Shown here: piece after piece, positions 42,550-50,760 of the stretch
How positions within the stretch are numbered: position 1 is the first letter of the stretch
How the letters are laid out: the number at the start of each line of letters is the position of its first letter
Assembly: GCF_007997215.1 (NCBI RefSeq)
Contig: NZ_VORW01000018.1
Location: 28,147-92,146, forward strand
DNA: 64,000 bases
Direction: 5' to 3'
DNA from: Algoriphagus aquimarinus
Lineage (GTDB): Bacteria; Bacteroidota; Bacteroidia; Cytophagales; Cyclobacteriaceae
Notes under the pieces: model-generated
What the model was told of the DNA's origin: nothing
The model's database searches: none
The model's input: only the letters and a program-made list of their open reading frames with translations
Made by a program: the position numbers and the translations under genes

Positions 42550-45500
42550 CTATTTATGAAAAAGTCGTTCCCTACTCCACTTCCAATCATACTTCCACCC
42601 TTTTTGCTCAAGCAAAATAGGATGATAAGCTAACGCGGCTTTTGCCGTAGACGCATTAAAAAATCGCTGATCGTCTGTAAGAATGGCTTTCTTATCTCCA
42701 TTTGAACCCACGGAAATCAAGTCCATCACAGCTGATGGAACTTCAGCAGAATAAGAATTATCCGTGTTCAAAAGTCTGTTTTTCAAGCTCCAATCAATCT
42801 CATATCCATTAGTACTTAGCTCTAAAGTAGGAATTGAGCCATTTCCACTTTGACCCTGAGCAAAAGCCAAAAACTCTCGAAGAAGTGCTAAGCCAGGGTT
42901 TTTAAGTTGACTAGGACGAAAATCGGATGGTTCAATACTCGAAATAACATGCATCATCTTTCGAGCTCGGGTGATGGCCACGTTCAGTCTATTTTCTGAT
43001 CCAAACTTACTAAGCAAACCAAAGTTCGTCACCAACTTGCCTTCAGAATTAGGCGCATAGCCTAAGGATAAAATCACCTGATCAAACTCGTCCCCTTGCA
43101 CATTTTCGATATTTCGAACCTTGATTCCTGAGTCTTGAAAACCTGCTTTCCAGAGCTTTTCCCGTATCAATTCCATCTGGAAATAATTCCCAGTCACAAT
43201 TCCAATAGTATCTGTTGGCTTGGAATTTAAAATAAACCCCACTTTCAAAACGACAGCTTCAGCCTCCATCTTATTCACCTGATTAGCCCAGATTCCCTCG
43301 GTCTTTTCCCAAGAGAAAGCTGGCTTCTTAGCCATTGAAGTATGGTAATCAGGCAAAGACTCCAATTGATTATCGTAGAAATGCAGATTAGAGAAATGAA
43401 TCAAAGCAGGATCAGCAGAGCGATAGTGACCTTTTAGCTGATGTTTTTCGAATAAATTCCCAGCCAATTCCAGTAAAGATTCAGCTTCATACTCTACTCC
43501 TTCCTCATCAGATTCCCATTTCACCTGATACAAGTCTGATGGCCTAAGCTGTTTGGAATCTCCAGCAACGACAACCTGCTTTCCGCGAAGCATCGCAGGC
43601 AATCCTCGCTCTACTTGACATTGTGAAGCTTCATCGAAAATCACCAAATCAAATTCCTGACCTAATGGAAACAAAGCTGAAACAGTCTCTGGACTTGCAA
43701 ACCAGCAGGGCAACAAGCGAAAAATCTCCTCTCCCATTTCTTCCACCAATTTCCTTATCGGCCAGCGCTGTCTCTTTTTACTTACCTGATGAAGCAAATC
43801 CCTATAGGTCAGCCGATTCCCTAACCGATTAAACTCTAGATCAGAAGTGACTTGTTCTCGAAGCCTAAGCAACGCGATATGTCTAGCAATCTTTCTTTTT
43901 TCAAGAATTGCTTCCTTCAATTCATCCAGCTCATGCTGCATCGTCAGACTGCCTGCTGCTGCTGCCAATACTGGATTCTTTGCCTCCAGATTTGTTATCC
44001 AAGATAAATACCAAGAATTCCAGAAAGCTAAAACCTGTTCCTCTAGCTTCATATTGGAGAATTCAAACTCTACTTTTTTGGCAAGGGAAATAGTAATCGG
44101 ATCTAAACTTTCTAAAAATTTATCAAAGGCTACCAGCTCAGAAAAAGTCTGATTCAATTGCAGATCAGCCTCCATTTTAGGAGTTCCGCTTTTCAGAATC
44201 TCCAAAATCTGCACATCACTCAGAAAGGTTTTCCAATTTATTAAGTTGAGCTGAAGCGATTTATATAACTCATTTAGATTCTTGAGCTGCAGTTTGAAAT
44301 CTCTGGAATCCCAGTTTGCCAATGAATGAATTTCTGGTTGGCTTTTCCATGATTCTACAAAGTCCAAAATTGGGTTTATCAAGTCTAATTCAGTTTTTAA
44401 GACTTCAGGAGAAAGCTTCTTATTTTCCAATCCATCGATTATTGGAAGCTCTGAAAGTTCAATACTCAATGACTTGAGTGTATCTAATTCAGCTCTAATA
44501 CTAGAAATAGAAGCTGCATTGAAGGTTAGATTTGCTTGGTTCAGAATATCAAAAGTCAGAGGAAACTTGCTTTTACTCAAGTTCACCTGAATTTTCCCAA
44601 GCCATGAATTTGCCTTTGATTCCAAAGAATTCAATTCATTTTCTAGTGCAGAAAGGTTCTCCTTATTGGTCGATACCCCAAACGAAAGTTGCTGAAGTTT
44701 TTTGACTGCGTCGATATTCCAGTCCCTAACCTTAGTCAGGTTCTTTAAAATATTGGAATCGAAAACAGCTAAAATACCTATATCAGGCTTTTCCAATTGC
44801 TTAAAAGATGCAGTTAATCGCTCTGCATTTTTGGGAAAATTAGCATCCGAAAGGACTAGCAGAGAAAGCTTTTCAAAGTCAAAATCTTTGTTCAGGTGAA
44901 TAGTCTTTTCTCTAAACCCTGAAATCTCTTTTAAACTCTGAATGACCCTAGGAAAAATAGCTGGCTCAAAATGAGCAAAGGAAACTCCGTTTTGCCAAAA
45001 CGAACCTTCAAACTGAGTTTGGTAAGCGTGGTAAATTTTATATGCTCTTTCAAAATCCAAAGCTATCTGATAATCCAGCTTAATTAAATCTGGATGTTCA
45101 AAAAATGCCTTTTTTAGATCAGCATTCAAATACATTGCCTTAACTGGAATGCCCGCCGAATCGGTATCAAAAAGTGCAGTTCTAAACGTTTCAAACTTCT
45201 CCGAAAGCCTTGCGATCGTTTTTGAATGTTGAGAGATTTCACGCTCTAGCTGAATAGAATCAATACCTCGATTTTGCTCCTGATAGGACTCTATGCCTTC
45301 GATTTGAGCTTTTATCTTCTGAAATAGGACTTTCTGATCCGCCCGAAAATCGTGAACCAATCCCAAGAAATCGCCAAAACCTACTTTTGCCAACCTCTCA
45401 AAAACCACATCTAATGCAGCTCTCTTTTGGGAAACCACCAACACTTTTTTCCCTCGAGAACAATAGTCAGAAACCAGATTTGCAATCAATTGAGACTTAC

Positions 45501-46437
45501 CTGTACCTGGAGGACCCTCTACGACTAGACTTTTACCTTGTCGAACTTTCACTAGTACATTTTCCTGAGAAGCATCAAGTGGAAAAACAGGAAAAAGCTG
45601 ATCTTCCCGAGGAATAGGCTGCTTTCCGAGAGATTCGAAATGCTTGGTAAATAGCTCCTCCAAGCCAATTTCCCCAAACTCATGTTGTAGGTTCTCATAA
45701 TCAGTAAACAGAAAACTACCTTTCTGCGCAAACAGCCCTAGAAGTGCATAGCTTTTTAACGCAATCTTACCATCCTGAAATTGATTGGAATCCACGCTCA
45801 ATTGGGAAACTGGAAACTGAGCCAGCTTGTCTTCAAACAGAGATGAACTCAGCTGAATAGAGAAGTGATCATTGAGTAGCTTAGAAAACTCTGTCCGGAA
45901 CTCTGTCGCACCCGTGGACAATTCCTGCAATTCTTGATTCAACGAGTCAGCATCTAACGCTTTTCCATACGCATGGCTATAAGCCAAAAGAAATGCTGGA
46001 TTCCATTGCCACTCATCTGTTTTCGTGAAAACCCATTGCCCATTGTCAAGTTGTAACTTTACCCCCAAAAGTAACAACGGCGCTCGAAGGACCTGTCCGT
46101 TGATTAACTTCCCTTCGACAAATGGCCAACCAAGAAACAAGGACTGCTCGCCTGTCTCTTCTTGGGTCAATTGATCACGAAATGAAAGCCTGGAAAATAT
46201 TTTCGAAAGCGTATTTACGCCAGCGAGGCGAGGATCAGATTCTGGTAATAATGTAATTGGTTTCTTAGAAGAAATAGCCTTCTTAATAATCTCAAAGCTA
46301 TTTTCACCATTTAAAAAATCTAATTCTTTCAGATCTACAACTCCGAAACTTTCCGACTTGGGTAAATAAAGCGACCTGTTTTTGGAGGACAGGTCAACAA
46401 GGCGATTTCGGTAAGTCTGAAAGATTGATTCAGGCAT
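42550..46437 (-). CDS. UPF1-like superfamily I helicase with DUF4011-type N-terminus
   Basis: A 1295-residue COG1112-type nucleic-acid helicase. The N-terminal 200 residues (YRNRLVDLSSKNRSLYLPKS) match the DUF4011 pattern. The P-loop is VVEGPPGTGKSQ (about 306-317), motif Ia follows in VLVVSQKRAAL, motif II is VIFDEASQCQVERG (about 935), motif III GDSKQLRPSD, motif V VQGDEFDQVILS and motif VI RLNVAITRARKMM. Between I and II sits a long insert of about 550 residues, mostly Leu/Glu/Lys-rich helix, as in UPF1/Dna2 relatives. The last 80 residues (AILTDDQRFFNASTAKAA, then QKGWKYDWKWSRE) resemble a reduced restriction-endonuclease-like (Vsr/MTES_1575) tail without an evident catalytic set. The ATG abuts the stop of the upstream SDR gene. 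It may serve DNA repair, RNA turnover or defence; the sequence does not decide. Confidence 0.85.
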   Translation of the reverse strand: MPESIFQTYRNRLVDLSSKNRSLYLPKSESFGVVDLKELDFLNGENSFEIIKKAISSKKPITLLPESDPRLAGVNTLSKIFSRLSFRDQLTQEETGEQSLFLGWPFVEGKLINGQVLRAPLLLLGVKLQLDNGQWVFTKTDEWQWNPAFLLAYSHAYGKALDADSLNQELQELSTGATEFRTEFSKLLNDHFSIQLSSSLFEDKLAQFPVSQLSVDSNQFQDGKIALKSYALLGLFAQKGSFLFTDYENLQHEFGEIGLEELFTKHFESLGKQPIPREDQLFPVFPLDASQENVLVKVRQGKSLVVEGPPGTGKSQLIANLVSDYCSRGKKVLVVSQKRAALDVVFERLAKVGFGDFLGLVHDFRADQKVLFQKIKAQIEGIESYQEQNRGIDSIQLEREISQHSKTIARLSEKFETFRTALFDTDSAGIPVKAMYLNADLKKAFFEHPDLIKLDYQIALDFERAYKIYHAYQTQFEGSFWQNGVSFAHFEPAIFPRVIQSLKEISGFREKTIHLNKDFDFEKLSLLVLSDANFPKNAERLTASFKQLEKPDIGILAVFDSNILKNLTKVRDWNIDAVKKLQQLSFGVSTNKENLSALENELNSLESKANSWLGKIQVNLSKSKFPLTFDILNQANLTFNAASISSIRAELDTLKSLSIELSELPIIDGLENKKLSPEVLKTELDLINPILDFVESWKSQPEIHSLANWDSRDFKLQLKNLNELYKSLQLNLINWKTFLSDVQILEILKSGTPKMEADLQLNQTFSELVAFDKFLESLDPITISLAKKVEFEFSNMKLEEQVLAFWNSWYLSWITNLEAKNPVLAAAAGSLTMQHELDELKEAILEKRKIARHIALLRLREQVTSDLEFNRLGNRLTYRDLLHQVSKKRQRWPIRKLVEEMGEEIFRLLPCWFASPETVSALFPLGQEFDLVIFDEASQCQVERGLPAMLRGKQVVVAGDSKQLRPSDLYQVKWESDEEGVEYEAESLLELAGNLFEKHQLKGHYRSADPALIHFSNLHFYDNQLESLPDYHTSMAKKPAFSWEKTEGIWANQVNKMEAEAVVLKVGFILNSKPTDTIGIVTGNYFQMELIREKLWKAGFQDSGIKVRNIENVQGDEFDQVILSLGYAPNSEGKLVTNFGLLSKFGSENRLNVAITRARKMMHVISSIEPSDFRPSQLKNPGLALLREFLAFAQGQSGNGSIPTLELSTNGYEIDWSLKNRLLNTDNSYSAEVPSAVMDLISVGSNGDKKAILTDDQRFFNASTAKAALAYHPILLEQKGWKYDWKWSRERLFHK

Positions 46438-47259
46438 TTAATGGAAAGGTGAGTCTTTTTCCTTTGCCATCTGGTTATATACAATATGATCCAACCTACC
46501 AGGCATCCATTTATTCAAAAAAACCAAGAGCTTACCTTGAGTGGTAAGTACCAAATCACGCTTTCTCTTCAATGTGGCTGCCAAGATCTCTTCGGCTACC
46601 TCATCCGAACTCATCATTTTTGATTCGTCCCGAGGCGATTCACCCTGCAAAGATCCATGAGCAGTAAGTGCATTCTTACGAATATTGGACGCGGTAAATC
46701 CAGGGCAAGCCACTAATACATGTACTCCTTTTTTCATCACCTCAGTCCGAAGTGATTCGAAAAATCCATTCATGGCATATTTACTTGCTGTGTAAGCTGT
46801 TCTAGCAGGAGTGCCACGAAATCCATTAATTGAAGAAATCCCAATCACAGTTCCTTTATTTTCGACGATGGAAGGAAGGCAAAATTTAGTTGCATAGACC
46901 GTACCCCAAAAATTCGTATCCATTACTTTATGAAAGACTTCAAAATCAAGATTTTCAAACAATGCACGCATTGATATACCTGCATTATTTATTAAGATAT
47001 CTATTTTGCCAAATTCCGCAAGCACAGTCTCAGCCATCCGCTGATTATCAGCTACCACACTGGCATCAGCCAAAATCGCTAACACAGCAATACCTTCTGC
47101 TTCAAGTTTTGCCTTACCTGCATCCAATTTCTCTTGATTCCTGCCTGTAATGACGATTTTAGCGCCAGCTTTACCAAAAATCCTTGCGCAGGACTCTCCT
47201 ATTCCAGAAGTGGCACCTGTAACAATAACTACTTTATCTTTAAGACTGTCTTGTTTCAT
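46438..47259 (-). CDS. short-chain dehydrogenase/reductase
   Basis: A 273-residue classical SDR. The cofactor motif is VTGATSGIGESCA (about 13-25), then NNAGIS (about 90), the catalytic Ser in GISSINGFRG and Tyr-x-x-x-Lys in TAYTASKYAMNGF (about 156-168). The Arg in TGRNQEK suggests NADP(H). Substrate is unknown; a C-terminal extension (RKRDLVLTTQGKLLVFLNKW) resembles DHRS7-like membrane-associated SDRs. Its TAA is followed directly by the helicase ATG, a surprising coupling of a metabolic enzyme to a helicase. Minus-strand TATCTTTG 8 nt upstream of the ATG is the likely -7 element. Confidence 0.9.
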   Translation of the reverse strand: MKQDSLKDKVVIVTGATSGIGESCARIFGKAGAKIVITGRNQEKLDAGKAKLEAEGIAVLAILADASVVADNQRMAETVLAEFGKIDILINNAGISMRALFENLDFEVFHKVMDTNFWGTVYATKFCLPSIVENKGTVIGISSINGFRGTPARTAYTASKYAMNGFFESLRTEVMKKGVHVLVACPGFTASNIRKNALTAHGSLQGESPRDESKMMSSDEVAEEILAATLKRKRDLVLTTQGKLLVFLNKWMPGRLDHIVYNQMAKEKDSPFH

Positions 47260-47267
47260 TTATCGTG

Positions 47268-47275
47268 CAAAGATA
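47268..47275 (-). promoter_or_regulatory. -7 element of the SDR-helicase unit
   Basis: Minus-strand TATCTTTG matches TAnnTTTG and ends eight bases before the ATG at 47259, so the predicted leader is only a few bases. No TTG at the standard -33 distance. Confidence 0.4.
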
Positions 47276-47339
47276 CTGAATTTGTGATTTCTAAATTTTG
47301 AGTTAGTGCATCAAAAAAACTACCAGCTTGATTCATATA

Positions 47340-47453
47340 AATATTTCAAGCAGAATGTAAGTTTAATTATCGAACCATTTTTTAACCCAGAAATCAATTT
47401 TAAAGTTTTCTAAAGGAATAATATTTCAAGAGGAGTGCAGTTTTACTAACGAT
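47340..47453. repeat. two diverged direct repeats, 80 bp apart
   Basis: Copy 1 (47340-47373) and copy 2 (47420-47453) share a perfect AATATTTCAAG start and then similar purine/T blocks (GAATGTAAGTTTA versus GAGTGCAGTTTTA). They lie between the divergent SDR and rlmD genes. They could be paired regulator sites or an old duplication. The rest of this 255-bp spacer shows nothing but the two -7 elements. Confidence 0.45.
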
Positions 47454-47501
47454 ATAAATCATCTGTTGGATCTGGAATTCACTATTAAAGGCAAATTTTC
47501 C

Positions 47502-47509
47502 TAATTTTG
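47502..47509 (+). promoter_or_regulatory. -7 element immediately before rlmD
   Basis: TAATTTTG fits TAnnTTTG and ends five bases before the rlmD ATG, so transcription would begin at or next to the start codon. The only upstream TTG (47466-47468) is too far away. Confidence 0.4.
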
Positions 47510-47514
47510 CGCCC

Positions 47515-48921
47515 ATGTCGCGAAAAATGAAAAACAAAGTGATCACCAACCTTCTCATCGAGCGTATCGCTTCAGAGGGGAAATGTTTGGGACATCATGA
47601 GGAGAAAGTGGTTTTTGTAACGGGCGTAGCGCCTGGAGATGTGGTAGATGTAAGAATCACCAAGGGGAAAAGCTCTTTCATGGAAGGAGAACCGGTTAAT
47701 TTTCACGAATATTCCAAAGAAAGAATTGATCCTTTTTGCTCGCATTTCGGTACATGTGGTGGCTGTAAATGGCAGCATATCAATTATGACCTGCAGAAGA
47801 CCTACAAGCGGCAGCAGGTTTTGGACCAGTTTCAGCGCATCGCCAAAGTAGAAATACCTGAAGTAATGCCCACTTTAGGATCAGAAAAAACTCGTTATTA
47901 TAGAAATAAGCTTGATTTCACTTTTTCTAACAAAAAGTGGTTGACGGTGGAGCAGATCCATTCAGGAGAAGATTTTGACAGAAATGCTCTGGGATTTCAT
48001 ATCCCAAAGATGTTTGACAAAATCGTCGATGTGGACCATTGCTACCTTCAGGGAAGCATCTCGAATGATGTTAGAAATGAACTGAGAACTTTTGCGCTAG
48101 CAAATGAACTTACCTTCTATGACATTAGAGGACAAGTTGGGCTACTTCGCAATCTCATCATCCGAACCACCAGCACTGAGCAATCGATGGTTATCGTGCA
48201 ATTCGGTGAAGATGATCAGGAAGGAATTCAAAAAGTAATGGAGTTTTTGAATGCGAAATTCCCTGAAATCACTTCCTTGCTTTATGTGATCAACACCAAA
48301 GGAAATGAGACTTTCCATGACTTGGAATTAGTTACTTTCGCTGGTGAGGCATTTATCGAAGAAGAAATGGAGGGACTAAAATTCCGTATCGGACCAAAAT
48401 CTTTCTATCAGACGAATTCAGAGCAAGCTTACGAATTGTACAAAGTCGCTCGTGATTTCGCCGATTTGCAAGGAAATGAAGTAGTATATGATCTCTATAC
48501 AGGTACAGGCACAATCGCCAATTTCGTAGCAAAGCAAGCCAAACAAGTCATAGGTATCGAGTATGTAGCGGCGGCCATTGAAGATGCAAAGCTCAATTCG
48601 AAAATCAACGGACTGGACAATACACTCTTCTATGCTGGCGATATGAAGGACATGCTGAACGATGAATTCATCGCAAATCATGCAGCTCCAGATTTGATCA
48701 TCACCGACCCTCCGCGTGCGGGAATGGATGAAAAAGTAGTGCAGATGCTGCTGAGATTGAACGCTCCCAAGATCGTTTACGTATCCTGTAACCCTGCCAC
48801 GCAGGCTAGAGATGTAGCTCTTTTGAGTGAAAAATATAAAGTGGAAAAGATACAGCCAGTGGACATGTTCCCACAAACGTATCACGTAGAAAATGTCGTA
48901 CTCTTAACTCTAAAATCATGA
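47515..48921 (+). CDS. rlmD: 23S rRNA (uracil-C5)-methyltransferase RlmD/TrmA family
   Basis: SAM-dependent m5U methyltransferase, most likely for U1939 of 23S rRNA. The 468-residue protein has an N-terminal TRAM domain (about 8-66) and the Fe-S cysteines C75, C81 and C84 in FCSHFGTCGGCKWQ, with the fourth expected in VDHCYLQ. The SAM fold has VYDLYTGTGTIANFVA and GIEYVAAAIEDA, and the catalytic segment is TDPPRAGMDE and YVSCNPATQARD with the nucleophilic Cys. Start MSRKMKNK fits the usual MSRKxKN beginning of Bacteroidota homologues and supports the first ATG despite the near-leaderless promoter. RlmD versus the RlmCD/TrmA paralogue is the best but not certain choice. It overlaps the next gene by four bases. 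Confidence 0.88.
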   Translation: MSRKMKNKVITNLLIERIASEGKCLGHHEEKVVFVTGVAPGDVVDVRITKGKSSFMEGEPVNFHEYSKERIDPFCSHFGTCGGCKWQHINYDLQKTYKRQQVLDQFQRIAKVEIPEVMPTLGSEKTRYYRNKLDFTFSNKKWLTVEQIHSGEDFDRNALGFHIPKMFDKIVDVDHCYLQGSISNDVRNELRTFALANELTFYDIRGQVGLLRNLIIRTTSTEQSMVIVQFGEDDQEGIQKVMEFLNAKFPEITSLLYVINTKGNETFHDLELVTFAGEAFIEEEMEGLKFRIGPKSFYQTNSEQAYELYKVARDFADLQGNEVVYDLYTGTGTIANFVAKQAKQVIGIEYVAAAIEDAKLNSKINGLDNTLFYAGDMKDMLNDEFIANHAAPDLIITDPPRAGMDEKVVQMLLRLNAPKIVYVSCNPATQARDVALLSEKYKVEKIQPVDMFPQTYHVENVVLLTLKS

Positions 48922-49295
48922 TTTCAGATTTCAACGATCCAGAATTAAGCGGAAAATATCTGGGCACAATCACCAGTGATTTTATAAAAATATCAGACAC
49001 GCTAAAGGAGGCTTCTTATCAAATCCGAACTCGAAAATTCTCTGATTATCCGATTTTCCCCATCTCCAAGGAGATGCAACCTATTGGGAAAATTTTTGTC
49101 GGGAAGGATGAAAAAAATCTAGACTGGAATTACTTCATGACCTACCTAGATGAGTTTGTTCAGCGTAAATTGATCGCTGAGGAATCATTGGAAGATTTCC
49201 AAAGAGCTTATAAGGATCCGGATGAGTTTTGCTGTCTATTTGTCATGGACGGTGCTTTTACGAGTTTCGTATACTTACCCTATCCAAACGACTAA
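48918..49295 (+). CDS. hypothetical protein coupled to rlmD
   Basis: A 125-residue cytoplasmic protein that I cannot name. Its ATG overlaps the rlmD stop in ATGA, so it is translated as part of the same operon. It shows an alpha/beta-like mix: SGKYLGTITSDFIKISDTLK, IRTRKFSDYPIFPISKE, DWNYFMTYLDEFVQRKLIAEE, and a C-terminal CCLFVMDGAFTSFVYLPYP. No metal or nucleotide motif is seen. Position suggests an rRNA- or ribosome-related helper, which is inference only. A 16-bp hairpin terminator follows at once. Confidence 0.78.
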   Translation: MISDFNDPELSGKYLGTITSDFIKISDTLKEASYQIRTRKFSDYPIFPISKEMQPIGKIFVGKDEKNLDWNYFMTYLDEFVQRKLIAEESLEDFQRAYKDPDEFCCLFVMDGAFTSFVYLPYPND

Positions 49296-49300
49296 AAAAT

Positions 49301-49335
49301 AAGAGGCTGTCTCAAATAATTTGAGACAGCCTCTT
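49301..49335. terminator. bidirectional terminator, perfect 16-bp stem
   Basis: Arms 49301-49316 (starting AAGAGGCTGTCTC) and 49320-49335 pair perfectly over 16 bp around a 3-nt loop TAA. A run of A precedes and TTTT follows, so it can stop both rlmD-side and serine-hydrolase-side transcripts, whose stop codons flank it. Confidence 0.95.
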
Positions 49336-49338
49336 TTG

Positions 49339-50631
49339 CTATTCGACAGCGGCAAATACCATCTGCCTAAATTTCCAAGCGGATTCATCGCCTGTTCCTC
49401 CTTGAGTCTGTTTCATAAGTATACCGATAGTATTGGTCACTGGATCTGCGAAATACTGTGTATTAAAATAACCGCCCCAGTCAAAAGTACCAAGACTTCC
49501 ATTTCCACCCTGGGCAACTCCATTTTCATCTACCAAACCAAAAGCAAGCCCATAATCTTTCCCTCCATTACCTAGCAAATCTCCCACTTGGTTGGACATA
49601 ATCGTTTTAATAGTAGTCGGGCTCAGGAATCTAGTACCATTATAAGCCCCTCCGTTCAGGTACATCTGAAGGAATTTTGCATAATCCTCAGCTGTAGATG
49701 AAAGTCCAGCTCCACCTGAGAAAAATGTCTTTGCGCCAGTTTTAGGATAATCCGGATTATAGAAAGTCACTGGAAATGACTCCCACTTATCATCCACCTT
49801 ACGATGAATAGTCACCAGCTTCTTTCCTTGAGCTTCATTCAAATAGAAACCCGTGTTTTTCATGCCAATAGGATCAAAAATCCGGGTTTGCAAAAACTGG
49901 TCAAATGGCATACCTGAGATCACTTCTATAAAATACCCTAACACATCAAGTCCTTCACTGTAGGTGTATTTGGTTCCCGGCTCATGATGAAGTGGAAGTG
50001 CAGCTAGTTTCTTAATATTATCGCTGATTTTCACTGGCTCAGTCGTGAACAAATCCACAATTCCAGCTTTTTGATAAATCATTTTCATCTGCTCATTGCC
50101 ATCGATCATTCCGTATCCAATTCCAGAAGTATGAGTAATCAGATGTCTTATGGTGATTTCACGCGGCGAAGGTTTGGTAGAATAGGAAGAATCTCCGTAG
50201 CGGAACGCCGTCAAGATCTGTGGATTGGCAAACTCAGGAATGTATTTAGAAATCGGGTCGTCTAGCTTAAACTTCCCCTCTTCCCAAAGCATCATCACAG
50301 CAGTAGAAGTAATCGCTTTGGATTGGGAAGCAATTCTAAAAATCTGGTCTTTTGCCATTTTCATACCTGACGGCACATCTGCTAGCCCCTTGGCTTCATG
50401 GTAGACTACCTTCCCATCTTTGACAATTAATGCTACTAATCCAGGAACTTGATTGGCACTCAGTGTTTGATCCAGCATATGATCGATTCTTTCTAACCGA
50501 TCTGATGAGATTCCTTTTAAAGGCTGCTTTCCTTGTGGCTCAAGGCTCGTTGAAGGAGTTTGGGCAAATATATTACTGGTAAAAAACAGCAGTAAAAGAC
50601 TATAGTTGAAAATTGAAAAATACTTTTTCAT
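49339..50631 (-). CDS. secreted serine hydrolase, class C beta-lactamase-like
   Basis: A 430-residue exported protein of the beta-lactamase/DD-peptidase/esterase EstB group (PF00144). The signal peptide is MKKYFSIFNYSLLLLFFTSNIFA. The nucleophile motif SxxK is SQSK in RIASQSKAITS (about 101-104), the second motif is YSEG in TKYTYSEGLDVLGY where class C lactamases have YxN, and a HTSGIGYG loop precedes it. Near the C-terminus GGYFNTQYFADP may supply the KTG-like strand. The missing Asn suggests an esterase or peptidase rather than a resistance enzyme. The ATG at 50631 begins the signal peptide; a longer upstream start would block it. It is monocistronic between two terminators. Confidence 0.88.
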   Translation of the reverse strand: MKKYFSIFNYSLLLLFFTSNIFAQTPSTSLEPQGKQPLKGISSDRLERIDHMLDQTLSANQVPGLVALIVKDGKVVYHEAKGLADVPSGMKMAKDQIFRIASQSKAITSTAVMMLWEEGKFKLDDPISKYIPEFANPQILTAFRYGDSSYSTKPSPREITIRHLITHTSGIGYGMIDGNEQMKMIYQKAGIVDLFTTEPVKISDNIKKLAALPLHHEPGTKYTYSEGLDVLGYFIEVISGMPFDQFLQTRIFDPIGMKNTGFYLNEAQGKKLVTIHRKVDDKWESFPVTFYNPDYPKTGAKTFFSGGAGLSSTAEDYAKFLQMYLNGGAYNGTRFLSPTTIKTIMSNQVGDLLGNGGKDYGLAFGLVDENGVAQGGNGSLGTFDWGGYFNTQYFADPVTNTIGILMKQTQGGTGDESAWKFRQMVFAAVE

Positions 50632-50702
50632 AGGTCGTGGGTTTGATTGAAAAGTAAAGTAGTAAATCTGCCCCAAAAATCTATCCCGCAGCTCATAATG
50701 AG

Positions 50703-50738
50703 CAAAAAAAACAGGCTGATGAAAATTCACCAGCCTGT
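50703..50738 (-). terminator. terminator of the HtrA gene
   Basis: Stem ACAGGCTG (50711-50718) / CAGCCTGT (50731-50738) with further TGA/TCA pairing inside the loop. On the minus strand it is followed by eight T (50704-50710 region). It lies 23 bp after the htrA stop. Confidence 0.9.
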
Positions 50739-50760
50739 AAATACTTCTATTTAAGAGCTA

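Noticed and set aside
39599..46437. Known Mokosh or Avs defence system
   Set aside because: The helicase has no phospholipase-D (HxKx4D) motif or fused partner, and the ATPase has no effector or sensor repeat domain.
49339..50631. Antibiotic-resistance beta-lactamase
   Set aside because: The second motif is YSE rather than YxN and the family includes many esterases and peptidases; resistance is not supported.
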